Part shown: positions 21,504-31,699 of the stretch, one piece after another
How positions within the stretch are numbered: position 1 is the first letter of the stretch
How the letters are laid out: every line of letters begins with the position of its first letter
Made by a program: the position numbers and the translations under genes
From: Dipteris shenzhenensis
Lineage: Eukaryota; Polypodiophyta; Polypodiopsida; Gleicheniales
Assembly (NCBI GenBank): GCA_047967505.1
Contig: CM106540.1
DNA: 64,000 bases
Direction: 5' to 3' (one strand)
The notes under the pieces: model-generated
The model's input: the letters and a program-made list of their open reading frames with translations, nothing else
The model's database searches: none
Told to the model about the DNA's origin: nothing

Positions 21504-23246
21504 TCATCTACAGAACAGGTTGATGAAGAAGAGCAAGAATTGCCACCAACACCCCAAGCAGTGCCACAGCAGCTCAGACGGTCTACTAGGGAAAGCAGAC
21601 CACCAGCCAGATTGACATATGCTCAGAAAGGCAAAGCAATTCAGGTGGAAACCACCAACTATGCTCTTATGACTACCATCATGGCTACAGAAGAGCCAGT
21701 GTAATTCGAAGACGCAGTAGATAAGCCAAAATGGCAAACTGCTATGAATGAAGAAATGGATGCTTTGTATAAAAATAACACTTGGGAATTATGCGACCTT
21801 CCACCAGGAAAGAAGGCCATAGCCAACAAATGGGTATACAAAGTGAAGTACAATCTAGATGGCAGTATTCAGAGATACAAAGCCAGATTAGTTGCAAAAG
21901 GATTTGCACAACAATATGGCCAAGATTATGATGAGACTTATGCTCCAGTAGCAAAGATGGATTCCATTATACGGTTCTTGATATCACTAGCGACACTCAG
22001 TAAATGGAATGTGTATCAGCTCGATGTCAAGAATGCATTTCTCAATGGTTATCTAGACGAGGAAGTCTACATGCAACAACCAGCAGGTTATGTTGAACCA
22101 GGAAAGGAGAACAAGGTTTGCCATCTCAAGAAAAGTCTCTACGGCTTAAAGCAAGCACCCAGAAGTTGGTACATCAGAATTGATAAGTATTTTGCTGATC
22201 TGGGATACATGAAGTCCAATGCAGATCATACTCTCTACTACAAAGTTCAAGGGGAAGATATTACTATTGCACTTTTGTACGTAGATGATCTGATTGTGAC
22301 AGGAAGCAAGGATAGCTTCATCAGAAAACTAAAACAAGACTTATCTGCAGAGTTCAACATGAAAGATCTTGGACTCATGCACTATTGTCTTGGAATTGAG
22401 TTCTGGAGAGATTTAGATAGCACGTTCATGAGTCAGCTCAAGTATGTTGACAGTCTCCTGAAGAAGTTTCATATGGCAGATTGCAAGATTGCAGCCACTC
22501 CCATGGAACAGAGTTTGAAACTTACTAAAGATTCAGAAAAGCCTACAGTCAATGACAGATACTACAGGCAACTCATTGGATCTCTTATGTATCTGACAAT
22601 CACACGGCCATATATTTGTTATGCAGTAAGCTCACTAGCATAGTTTATGGAAAATCCAAAATAGTCTCACTGGAATGCAGCCAAAAGAGTCTTGAGATAC
22701 ATCAGAGGTACAAGACAATTTGGGATAGAATACAGAGGAAGTCATCCACGGTTGCATGGATACTGTGACAGTGACTATGCTGGAGATCATGAGACCAGGA
22801 GATCCACACAGGGATATGCATTTTTCCTTGGTCAAGGTGCTATATCATGGTTGTCAAACAAACAGCCAACTGTTTCTTTGTCTTCAACTGAAGTAGAATA
22901 TAGAGCACTCACTACAGGTTCATGTGAGGCTATATGGCTCAGAAGACTATTGTCAGAAATAGATTACTTTGATGAGTCAAAGCCAACAACAATATACTGT
23001 GATAATCAATCGGCTCAAGCATTGGCCAAAAATCCAGTATATCACTCCAGGACAAAGCACATTGATGTCAGAGAGCACTTCATCAGAGAAAGAGTGTTAC
23101 TTGGTGACATCACACTGCAGCATTGTGATAGCAAAGAAAATGTTGCAGACATCTTTACCAAACCACTCGGTAAAGAGCTATTTGAGAAACACCGACTAGC
23201 TCTTGGTTTGATGCAGAGGAAGGACATTCCCATTAAAGGGGTGTGA
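21504..23246 (+). pseudogene. Copia reverse transcriptase and RNase H
   Basis: RT starts around 21744 with NNTWELCDLPPGKKAI and continues with RYKARLVAKGFAQ, QLDVKNAFLNGYLDEEVYM, KSLYGLKQAPRSWY and the catalytic YVDDLIV (about 22280). RNase H follows: YCDSDYAGD, SLSSTEVEYRAL, YCDNQSAQALAKNPV and ADIFTKPL. The domain ends IKGV at 23246. A stop at about 22641 (TAG) and another shortly after separate RT from RNase H. All catalytic motifs are intact, so only the nonsense changes make it defective. Confidence 0.9.
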
Positions 23247-23334
23247 TGGAATGTAATGCTCAGTCCTTCTTCGATTCCCCAGAATCATCATCTTGAGGGA
23301 AGGCCTACTTCATGATGTTGATCTTGAGGGAAGG

Positions 23335-23593
23335 TGTTGAGAGTTCATGCTCAACATCATGTGATCATGTGTGCATAGCACCATCACGTGATCATATGTG
23401 CATAGCACTAACCTTATAGAGTGCTATAAAGGAAAGGGTTAGATCCCCTAACCCTAACCCTAAAAGGGTTTGTATATATTCTATTTTTTAAACTAATTCT
23501 AGTGTACAGTTAGTCTCATTTGTGGTGTGCTCTCTAGCTGTGCCCTCTCTCCTCATCTCCACTCTTCTCCTCTCCCCTCTTCATATTTTGTCA
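23335..23593 (+). repeat. Copia 3' LTR
   Basis: It starts TGTTGAGAGT after the PPT and ends TTTTGTCA at 23593, next to the GGACC duplication. Its first 200 bp match the 5' LTR with only a few differences. Confidence 0.75.
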
Positions 23594-23966
23594 GGACCCT
23601 CGCATCTTCCATTTCCTTCTCTCTCTGATCCTTTCCTACCCAGCACACTCCATCCAGACTGCAACCTGCCTGAAGAGTACTACCACTGCCAGATCTCTAG
23701 GTTACCTTGAGTGCAGAGTTCAAGCTAGTGAAAGAGTAGGAGATTCACCAGTGCAACTCCAACAGCATGGAAAAGGAAAAAAAAGGTCAGAATTCTAGAT
23801 TGTTTTCAATGTTTTTTGACATATATTTCTTCCATCCATTGGATTTTTGATGTCCAAATGTCTTCACTCAGCTCCACCCTTCTTGTTACATATTCAATTG
23901 ATACTGTCCAAGAATGTGGTAAATCACCCAGGAATTTTATTGGAGATGGATATGAATAGAACCTAG

Positions 23967-24040
23967 AAATTTGCAACAAAATGCGAGGAGAGTGGTTTAT
24001 ACATCTCTAAGTAGCCCATATCGCATTTTGCTGCAAATTC
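23967..24040. repeat. Hairpin repeat 3 (left copy)
   Basis: The arms AAATTTGCAACAAAATGCGA and TATCGCATTTTGCTGCAAAT are strongly complementary, with a spacer of about 33 bases that starts GGAGAGTGGTTTATA. Confidence 0.75.
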
Positions 24041-24171
24041 CTGTTGTTGACACATTCCTCATGAAAAGCTTCACTTGCTCCAACCTTTCTCTTGCATATC
24101 AAATCATACTGTCCAAGAATCAATGAGATGAACCTAGTGTTTGATTTGACATGCATATCAACAGAACTGGA

Positions 24172-24245
24172 GAATTTGCAACAAAATGCGAGGAGAGTGC
24201 TTTATATTTTCCAAATGGTCCCCCATCGTGTTTTGCTACAAATTC
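24172..24245. repeat. Hairpin repeat 4 (left copy)
   Basis: The arms AATTTGCAACAAAATGCGAG and ATCGTGTTTTGCTACAAATT pair. The spacer again starts with GGAGAGTGCTTTATA, so the internal sequence is also conserved. Confidence 0.75.
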
Positions 24246-24315
24246 CTATGTCTGATTTGGTTCTCACTTCTACCTCATTGTTTTGCTATCTTTGGCCTTG
24301 TGGAATTCTTCCTTG

Positions 24316-26229
24316 ATGATGAGATTTGGAACAGTTGACTCCCAGGCCCCACCTTTCAAGAGGAAGCTGGACTTTTCAGCTGCTATTATTAGACCACAGC
24401 AATCACCAGGTGAGTCATGAGAGCTCATGAAGGAATTATGTGGTGATATCCTATGCATTCACTGATTGCGCATATAGAATTCAAAGTATATAAATTTTTG
24501 AACAAGCAAAAGGAAGAGACTGGAGAAAAATGATGATTCTTCCATCACAAAACAAAAGGAACCAGAAGAGGACAAGTCTCCAGATTTGCTCCTATTTGAG
24601 TTTCTTCACAAATGCAAGGCTCAGAGTAACTTCCACATATACCACAGTATTTTCAACATGGAGTTCACAATGAGCTCTGTATTGGAGCATCACAAAGATT
24701 TTCTTTCAGACCATTGGGATACCTTCAAAGAACCGAAAGAGGCAGGAAGAATTGTGGAAGGAGAAAAGGTTTTTGTGCATATAAATCATATTGTCTCCAT
24801 TGACAGGCAGAGGTACCATGTGAACAGAAGATTTGACATCCTGCCTGATCAATATAAATTCAACTATAACTTGCATACCAAAAAGTTCAGAGCGCTTGAG
24901 GAAACCATGGCATTCCTTATGTACATTGTCTTCAGTCAGGAGTCTTTGGATGAACAAGGGCAGGAGACTGAAGAAGAAGACACATCTGAAGAAAAGGAAA
25001 AAGAAGATGTTTCTTTGGTAACAGAAATGGCAGAGCAAGAAGAAGATATCAACCTTCAGGATGAAGGGCTGCAAGTGGCTGCTCTTGACCTTGTTCAACT
25101 GAGGACAAAAACTCTTAGGGGAGTAGAGCCAATTGAATATTTTGATGTTTAGAGCAGCAACTATGCAGTGCCCATGCTTCCAGGTGTCTTGATTGGTGGA
25201 AAAGATTATGTTTTCCTCCATGATATAGAGTGTATGTTCAATTTGAGGGAGGACTATGCCATTTCCCTTATTGCCTAGGCTTCAAGGCTTGATAAGGAGG
25301 TTGGCATAGAGGATGACCATTCACTATTGGCTTTGGAAACAATTTTTGATCCTGCAAAGGCCCTTACTTTTTGTTTCAAGGAGGCTGAAAAGTTCCAAGA
25401 GCCAGATGAAGCTGCCTTCCAGCTCACACAGGAAGCTATGAATCTCTCAGCACTATACATAAAAAAGCTTAAAGAAGAGGCTGGACAAGAGGGGAGAGGA
25501 ATAAATCTTTGGAAAGATGAACTGCTTGTTGCTGATGAAAATGAGAAGGTACTTCAAATCAAATACATTGTCTTCTGCTTAACTTTGTTTTGTAGGTTGT
25601 GTATTGTCTCACTCCAATCTTTTGATATGTGGCAGCTATAAATTGAGGATGACACATTCCTCCAGAGATCAAGTGGAAGCAGGCCGGTTGGGTTTCGCAA
25701 AATGTTAGGCCTAGCTCATTATATTCATGATCTAGGCAGTGCTAAGATCTTGATTTACCATAGGCAGTTGAGCAACAATGGAGAAGCCATTGTTTACTTC
25801 TTAAAATGTTTGTCCAGGGTTTTAGGTGGACATGATCTTTCATGGCGAAAGGAAAAGATCATTTTGATAGAGAGGTTGTCTGCCATAGATATATTTGGAG
25901 ATTATGTGAATAAGCAGGCGTCTAGGGCCACTTACTTTTTGTCTTACACTTCTTATGCATTAGCATGTGGTGTTAAGGAGCCCAAATGTCTGGAGGGATA
26001 TGGAAAACACAAGCTCATAAGGTTTCAAGAGCCACCCATGATTGCATCAGGCCTTACAATCCAAGAAGAAGAACAAGTGGAGACAACTGAAGAAAAGGAT
26101 ACCCCTCCCAGACAAGCAACAGAGGCAAGCATTGATAAACAGACAGTCGAAATCAAGCCAATAAAGAAGAAAAATACTCCAATCAAGATCAAAAAGAGAG
26201 TTCCGATCGGCAGGCCCTGGGAGAAATAG
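24316..26229 (+). pseudogene. Gene U of giant element, left copy
   Basis: The product belongs to no family I recognise. Exon 1 encodes PPFKRKLDFSAAIIRPQ with a likely nuclear-localisation KRK. It splices at CCAG/GTGAGT into a long exon from about 24514 (KRLEKNDDSSI...) that holds a conserved block (HHKDFLSDHWDTFKEP, VHINHIVSIDRQRYHVNRRF), an acidic stretch (EEEDTSEEKEKED), and GGKDYVFLHDIECMFNLREDYAISLI. A last exon encodes HYIHDLGSAKILIYHRQL, ALACGVKEPKCLEGYGK and a basic end, KKRVPIGRPWEK. The full protein would be about 560 residues. TAG stops at about 25150 and 25276 break this copy. It is convergent with T and divergent from H3P. The basic ends and acidic middle suggest a nuclear protein. 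Confidence 0.6.
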
Positions 26230-26549
26230 GATTTAGTCATCAAATATAGCACAAACATTATATTGAAGTTGAATTGATTTGTACAAAGTCTTTGATGTCT
26301 GGTATGATCTTGTATAAATGAACAATAAGAGATGAAATGATTTGTACATTTAGATAGAGTGGTGTCGTTAAATATTAAACAAACAATATATTGAAATTGT
26401 GAACAAATTGTATTACGTTTAGATCAAATGTTTCACAAAAGAAATACTGTTGATGCATAACACCAAGAGTCACTTGTTCCACAAAAAAAAATTCTATTGA
26501 TTGAGTTTGAAAACATGTGGACATAACACCAATAAGTTACAAATGAGTC

Positions 26550-29302
26550 CTATTCATCTTTACTTGTCCATTTATGGTTTCTAAATATCTTCGATTCCCT
26601 CCATTGTCTATGTCTCTCTGTTGCCATTGAATTATCTAGAGTTTGTCTTCGTCTTTGCTTTTGGGCTAGAAGAGAAGCAAGCTTGATTTTGGAGCTAGCA
26701 ACTTTTCTTTTAGCATGCAGCCTCTGTAGTATGCCTCGGTACCATTGGAAGACTTCCTTCAGACTATTTGCCTTCTGACTCCCTCCATAGTGTTGTGTGT
26801 GTTTGAAAAATGCATTACGTGCCATGTAGTGAGACTTCTCGTGCCATGTAGTGAGACTTCTCCATGCCTTGGGTAGACCAAATTGCTGGGCATCCATACT
26901 TTTTGACAAAATAGGGAAGGTGGTTGTAGATGATATGCTGTAAGACATAAGAATGCATAGTAAGTAATTAAAAAAAGAGGATCACACTTAAGTAAAAGAA
27001 GAAGATAGAACCTTACCATGTAGTGAGTTATATTGCAGGCTGTCCATGCGTCTTTCATTGACTTCCCAAAATGTTTAATTGCCTCCTCAAAGTTCTTGTA
27101 ATCACTCTTTGTCCATGTTACTTTGTCACAGAACATGAAGAGTTGATCAAGAGACCTCCACACCTCTGCCTTCCTATTTCGTGCTTCCCCATCTACCTCA
27201 TGATCTTTCACAGCATTATGGACTTGCTTCCACAATCCATAATTAATCTTTGAAACTGTTCTACCTTGCCTTACTTGCTTATTGTGCTTGGGTCGAGACA
27301 AGAATCTTCTTGCTTAACACCACCAATAGAGGGCTTGATTGGTACCTCCTTGCCATTGGTAGACTTTTTAAAATCCTTTGTGATTTGAACATCTCCTCCA
27401 TGCAGACCTATATCGGATAACACTTTTTCCAATGCTTGAAGAGCATCCTTTCTATTTTTTTCGGGACGGAGTTTCCAAGCAAATCCAATATATAAAAATA
27501 CCAATTTCTCAATAATTCGACATAGACCATGCAATGTGCAGATGTGAACATTACATAGTGGAATGTCCAGAATGGCCTTGAAGTCAGGGTCAACTTTATC
27601 TCTATTAGGTGCTCTCTTCCACCATTTTGAATCCATTACTTGAGCCGATTCTTTGTAGTAAAGACAAGGAGACTTTGAGTTGCCTCCTTTACTAACGTTA
27701 TACATGCACTTAAGTGTTTTAAGATCCCCGGCCATGTGCCACTCTACTTGAAAATCACCTTTTCCTGCAACATGGAGATTCTCGCCTTGCACTTGCCTTT
27801 TGATTATTCTTGGTATTTCTGTGTGGTGAAACACCCAATCTAGTGTTTCATGGTCTTCTGTCTTCACCTGCCAGATTATAGAAAACAAAAGTCTTACTAT
27901 AACAGATTTGAAAACAATGACCAAAATCAAGTACAAAACAAAAAATGATCATACCTGGAACGAGCTTAACCACCATATGTGTTTCTCTAACTGCACACTA
28001 AAAAACTTCGAACTCGCTTCAGTCAATGATGTATCAATTGCTCCATTCATCAATGTAATAGTAACTCTTTCCATTTTCTTTTCATTTACAACCTCACACT
28101 CATCCAGTTTGATAACAAATTTCAAAATGCCTTTGCACTCCTGAAATGTTATTCCATAAAACTTGACCATTCTTCTTTGAAGTTGTTGTAGATCTACAAA
28201 TATATTGTTCGAAGGATCATACACAGTGGTTCCTTTACCACCATGAAATATTTCTTCAATATGGATATATTGCCCAATAAACTCATCTATACTTTCATTC
28301 AAATGACCTCTTATCCTCCACACGGTTGCTGGATTTGGCAGTAAAACTCGTTTAATCCTTTGATCTTTCAAAGTTGAGGATATCGCATGGAAAATCAAAC
28401 TATATCCCTTCTTGCTAACTTCACTAACATCAAGAGCCTCTTGGATTATAGTGCCATCAACTTGATTATTGGATACAAAGTCCTCTACAACATTGCGTTT
28501 GACTGTTTTGTATTTTTTTTCCTCAATCAAACCTTTTGCTACACCACAAGAAAGCAATCCTTTCATTTGTTTAACAGGAAGAAGGTTCGGATCCATATTT
28601 TCTTTTGCAGGCTCCAATAATTTGCTATAGTAACAACACAATATGCCTATATCATTCAGCACCTCCATTCTTGTTTTGCGGTAAGGGACGAACTAGATAT
28701 AGTCATTTGAGAGCCTTTTTGAGTATACAAAATGATAAATTTCAATCTAACCTTGCTTCCTGAATTCGTCGCTTGCATCCACCAGTCCCAGCCTTCAAAT
28801 TTGCAATGTTTTTAATCTTCCTGCTACGTAGTCTGTCTCCAAGCACGGTTCTCTTCTTTCTTGCTCTTGTCAACTCTTTTTTACTCTTTGAATGCTCCTC
28901 AATTTCATTCTGCAACTGCTGCTCCAATTTTGCACGAATGGCTATCTCCTGCATCTTGGCGCCCTTTTCTTGTAGGTACATCATCTTATACGTTTTCACA
29001 AATGCAGACTGCGCTGAAATATAACCAAGAAGTCCATTTTGTCCATCGCCGGCAAACTTCAGTAATGTGGTGGGATTGACAAATGGAGGTGTAGAGTTTT
29101 TTACTTGACATTTTGGATATATGCTTCCATCGCACCATAAGTCAATATGTTGAAGCCCTTCTCTTCTCATATTTTCCCGCTGTTGAGCATTCAGCACCGT
29201 ATCCTTTCGTCTTTTTTGTGTTGGAGCATATTCTTCTTCTAAGTCGATGTGAAGATGGTGTAATCGCTTCTTCTGAGATAGTGACTCACTAGTATTGGCC
29301 AT
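26550..29302 (-). pseudogene. Gene T: putative DDE-type transposase, left copy
   Basis: Four exons on the minus strand: 29302-28752, 28669-27955, 27867-27017 and 26937-26550, each with GT..AG borders that match the right copy. Exon 1 encodes a basic start (KKRLHHLHIDLEEEY, KRRKD) and a coiled coil (AKLEQQLQNEIEEHSKSKKEL). Exon 2 ends in ILKFVIKLDECEVV, and exon 3 has VHICTLHGLCRIIEKLVFLYIG. Exon 4 has LPYFVKKYG...STQGMEKSHYMA and HTQHYGG, then a basic end. This D..(H/C)..E layout, with QGxEKxH before a conserved aromatic/histidine block, resembles RNase H-fold transposases. Exons 1-2 are open. A 1-bp deletion near 27315 and a 22-bp duplication in exon 4 (around 26820-26865) break it. Confidence 0.65.
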
Positions 29303-29670
29303 TTTTTGTGCTTCTGAGGTTGCGAACTTTGTTTGTCGATCTGATAGTCATTTTGTAACATGAATCGTGGAAGTGTGGTGGTATCCATGTGAATATTTTG
29401 AAAACTTGCAATCACCAAGTTCAGTGATGGATTCTTTATGAAAGGCCTGCACAGTCAGCAAAAGAGATGTGGAATCTTTGGTAAACAAAAAAAAATCTAA
29501 GGAGATATTTAATGCAAAATTGTGTTAGTCAGACAAAAGATTGTCTTATTCCTTTTTGAATTGACAGTTCTGTAGTCCTTACTGACAATTCTGAGCCACG
29601 TTTTCGTATTTTACTATTTTTGAGGTCTTTTAGGAGAGAAATAAATCAAAAAATAGTGAATTTCTTACAA

Positions 29671-29702
29671 GGCCCCAAAATGAGTTCCCTTTTTTCCTAA
29701 TG
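29671..29702 (-). repeat. Giant element left copy, TIR B
   Basis: Ends TTTTTTCCTAATG. The reverse complement begins CATTAGGAAAAAAGGGAACT and matches 13154-13185. Confidence 0.9.
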
Positions 29703-30280
29703 GATGGTTGAGACTAGGAAACTACAGAGCAAAAGCCATGGTGCGGGCAATCCCTGTAGAACTAGCACTGGTGTTGTCGGCCTTACACAATTCTGTAAAG
29801 ACGAAGTCTTGGGGCTCAATCATGGCTGTTGGGGTACAAGGCGAAAGCTAAGTCACCCACGTACAAATCGTGTAGGAGGTCGGGATCAAAGCCAAGGACG
29901 ATGGCAGAGAGGAGCAAGACTAAGCAATAAGAAGTGACATGGTTTGTCATTGTGAAATGGGTGCCTGTTGAGCCTCCCTCGCTCTGTAGTATTCCTTAGC
30001 GTTCTCGTAGAGATATTCATGTTGCCCAAACACAAAGAAATGGATTTTTTGTACAGTGAGCGAGTTCCCTCTCCCTCCAAGGCACTCTCTCTTCTCCGTG
30101 TTCGTTGGTTGCCTCTCCCTCCAAGGCACTCTCTCTTCTCCTGTGTCACTGGCTCTTCCAACCTCTCTCTACCAAGCACTAAGTTGTGTTTTTGTCCTTA
30201 TTTGAAGCTCTCTCTTGTTCGTCTCATTGGCTCTTCGAGCTTTTGAACAGACTCTCTTAGTAGCCAAGAGATCATATCAT
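29703..30280. other. Unassigned spacer with a 45-bp tandem duplication
   Basis: The short frame 29704-29937 (GLNHGCWGTRRKLSHPRT) has no recognised family. At about 30066 and 30111 a 30-base CTCTCCCTCCAAGGCACTCT-containing unit is duplicated in tandem with a 45-bp period. No gene is supported. Confidence 0.4.
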
Positions 30281-30284
30281 AAAT

Positions 30285-30517
30285 GAGGGAAGTGATGTGT
30301 GTTTGTGTGTGTGTATGTGCACATGCGTGTGTGTGTGTAGTGTGTGCATGTGCTTGCTTGTAAATGTGTGTGTGTGTGTGTGTGCGTACATGTGTGTGGT
30401 GCATGTATGTGCTTTCTTGTAAATGTGTGTGTGTGTGTGTGTGTGTTTCTTTGATACATATAATTACATATAGAGCTATACATAACTCAATATCTTACTT
30501 ATAAATGAGGGAAGTGA

Positions 30518-30551
<34 letters not shown>

Positions 30552-30660
30552 TGTGTGTGGTGTGCATGTGTGCTTTCTTGTAAATGCGTGTGTGTGTGTG
30601 TACTGTTTCTTTTATACATATAATTACATATAGAGCTATACATTAGATATTTCTTATTAA
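30285..30660 (+). repeat. (GT)n microsatellites in repeated units
   Basis: Several (GT/TG)n runs occur at about 30298-30345, 30366-30385, 30424-30447 and 30517-30560. They are separated by repeated unique pieces such as ATAATTACATATAGAGCTAT (about 30459 and 30620) and AAATGAGGGAAGTGATGTGT (about 30280 and 30504). An about 200-bp unit containing the microsatellite has therefore been duplicated. Confidence 0.85.
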
Positions 30661-30899
30661 GAGCATTGGATATTTTGTGGTTTAACTTCCACCACCTTTT
30701 AGCGCGATGTTTTATGTAAGTGCGTATTTAAAATAATATGTCAATGTTTTGTGATGTGTCCTTTTGTTTTTTGTATTATATGACTATTTGGTATAGATGT
30801 ACTGTCGTATGTGGCCTTTTGGCACAATGCATCGATCACTTGATAGATCATGTTATATTTGAGTTATCTTTTGGGCCATGCATTTGTATGGTGCTTATC

Positions 30900-31660
30900 T
30901 CTTTACACTAGGTCGTACTACTTGGTTGTAGGTGCAATTAGATAAGTAAGTCTGCATTTCGACACTTAGTCATAATACTCGACTTTCGATGTCGTTATAA
31001 GGACTCCTTTATCTTGTTTTGAAACTAGCTCAACACTTGATCCTCAGGGGGGTCACTACGTATAAACCCTCTATATCACATGCATTCAAGGCATATTTGT
31101 AAACTCCCTTATTAGTAATTTTTTTCTTAATAAAATGTACCCTTTTTCTATACAAATCTGTATTTTTTTTCCAAAAAAAAATTAAATAATCCCTTATGTA
31201 AATTAATTTTTTGTAAAATTTAGGAAATAAAAATAACCTTATGTTGAACTCACATGATAGGGTTACATATGATGAGTGACCCCCCCGAGACTTAATCGTA
31301 CCATTCGACTGCCAATGTTGTTCATCAATCTTAGAAGGGTAATAGGATTCAACACTTGGTCATTTAGTCAGATTGTGGTGTTGTTTTCTTAGGTATATAA
31401 TTTGCAAAATAACTAGTCTTTGACACTTGGTCATTCACGTGGCTTTCGGTGTCATTGTACCTTACATCATAAATAATTATTTAAACTTCAACATGTGGTC
31501 ATTTATTTGGCTTGTGGTGTTGTTGTAACTTGTCACAAAATACAATAGTCAAATCTTCAACACTTGGTCGTTTATTCGACTTCTCATGTTGTACTTTAAA
31601 TTATTAATTGTAATTATCTAGGTTTTGACACCTAGTCATTTTTCGATTCATTGTAGCTTG
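30900..31660 (+). repeat. Decayed minisatellite, unit about 60-70 bp
   Basis: The core CAACACTTGGTCATTTATTC, followed by GACTTGTGGTGTTGTTGTA, recurs at roughly 60-70 bp spacing (near 30965, 31035, 31350, 31415, 31485, 31555 and 31625) with heavy divergence. A 247-bp MITE splits one unit. 30661-30900 to its left is plain AT-rich DNA. Confidence 0.6.
31043..31289 (+). mobile_element. 247-bp MITE, copy 1 (8-bp TSD)
   Basis: The left terminus is CTCAGGGGGGTCACTACG and the right terminus GATGAGTGACCCCCCCGAG, giving inverted repeats of about 15 bp that extend imperfectly to about 45 bp. It is flanked by ACTTGATC (31035-31042) and ACTTAATC (31290-31297), an 8-bp duplication with one mismatch. It carries no coding frame. 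An 8-bp TSD is typical of hAT-type non-autonomous elements, but the termini are not a classic hAT match. Confidence 0.85.
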
Positions 31661-31699
31661 GATATGAAATGGTTGCATATGCTATTTACTTTAAAATGC

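Larger units (their letters stand above)
18302..23593 (+). mobile_element. Ty1/copia retrotransposon nested in the left giant element
   Basis: The element runs from an LTR starting TGTTGAGAGTTCATGCTCAA at 18302 to a matching LTR at 23335-23593. It is flanked by GGACC duplications and encodes gag, protease, integrase, RT and RNase H in copia order. A polypurine stretch, CTTGAGGGAAGG, precedes the 3' LTR. A weak initiator-Met-type PBS (TGGTGGCAGGGGAG) lies at about 18503. The two LTRs match almost perfectly over about 200 bp, so it is young, yet coding frames carry several stops. It is absent from the right giant copy, so it inserted after the two copies separated. Confidence 0.9.
23599..24315. 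promoter_or_regulatory. Right half of the U/H3P divergent region (left copy)
   Basis: Host-element sequence resumes after the copia TSD and leads to the ATG of gene U at about 24316. It contains hairpins 3 and 4. Promoter role is inferred from position. Confidence 0.55.
13154..29702 (-). mobile_element. Giant four-gene TIR element, left copy (with nested copia)
   Basis: The element is bounded by 32-bp inverted repeats at 13154-13185 and 29671-29702. Without the 5.3-kb copia insertion (18302-23598) it is about 11.25 kb. It is the inverted counterpart of 45955-57341, with the same genes, introns and intergenic repeats, at roughly 90 percent or better identity by eye. In window coordinates the gene order is V(+), H3P(-), U(+), T(-). 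It carries no DNA polymerase B, capsid, helicase or reverse transcriptase of its own. Flanks: ..CACTAT before and GATGGTTG after, with no obvious target duplication. The superfamily is unknown to me. The presence of TIRs, a transposase-like gene and multiple copies makes mobile-element status solid. Confidence 0.85.

Noticed and set aside
13154-29702. Polinton/Maverick-type virus-like element
   Set aside because: It has a protease gene and large size, but no DNA polymerase B, retroviral-type integrase, packaging ATPase or capsid motif, and the TIRs are short.
30198-30483. Thr/His-rich protein frames
   Set aside because: They are translations of GT microsatellites.
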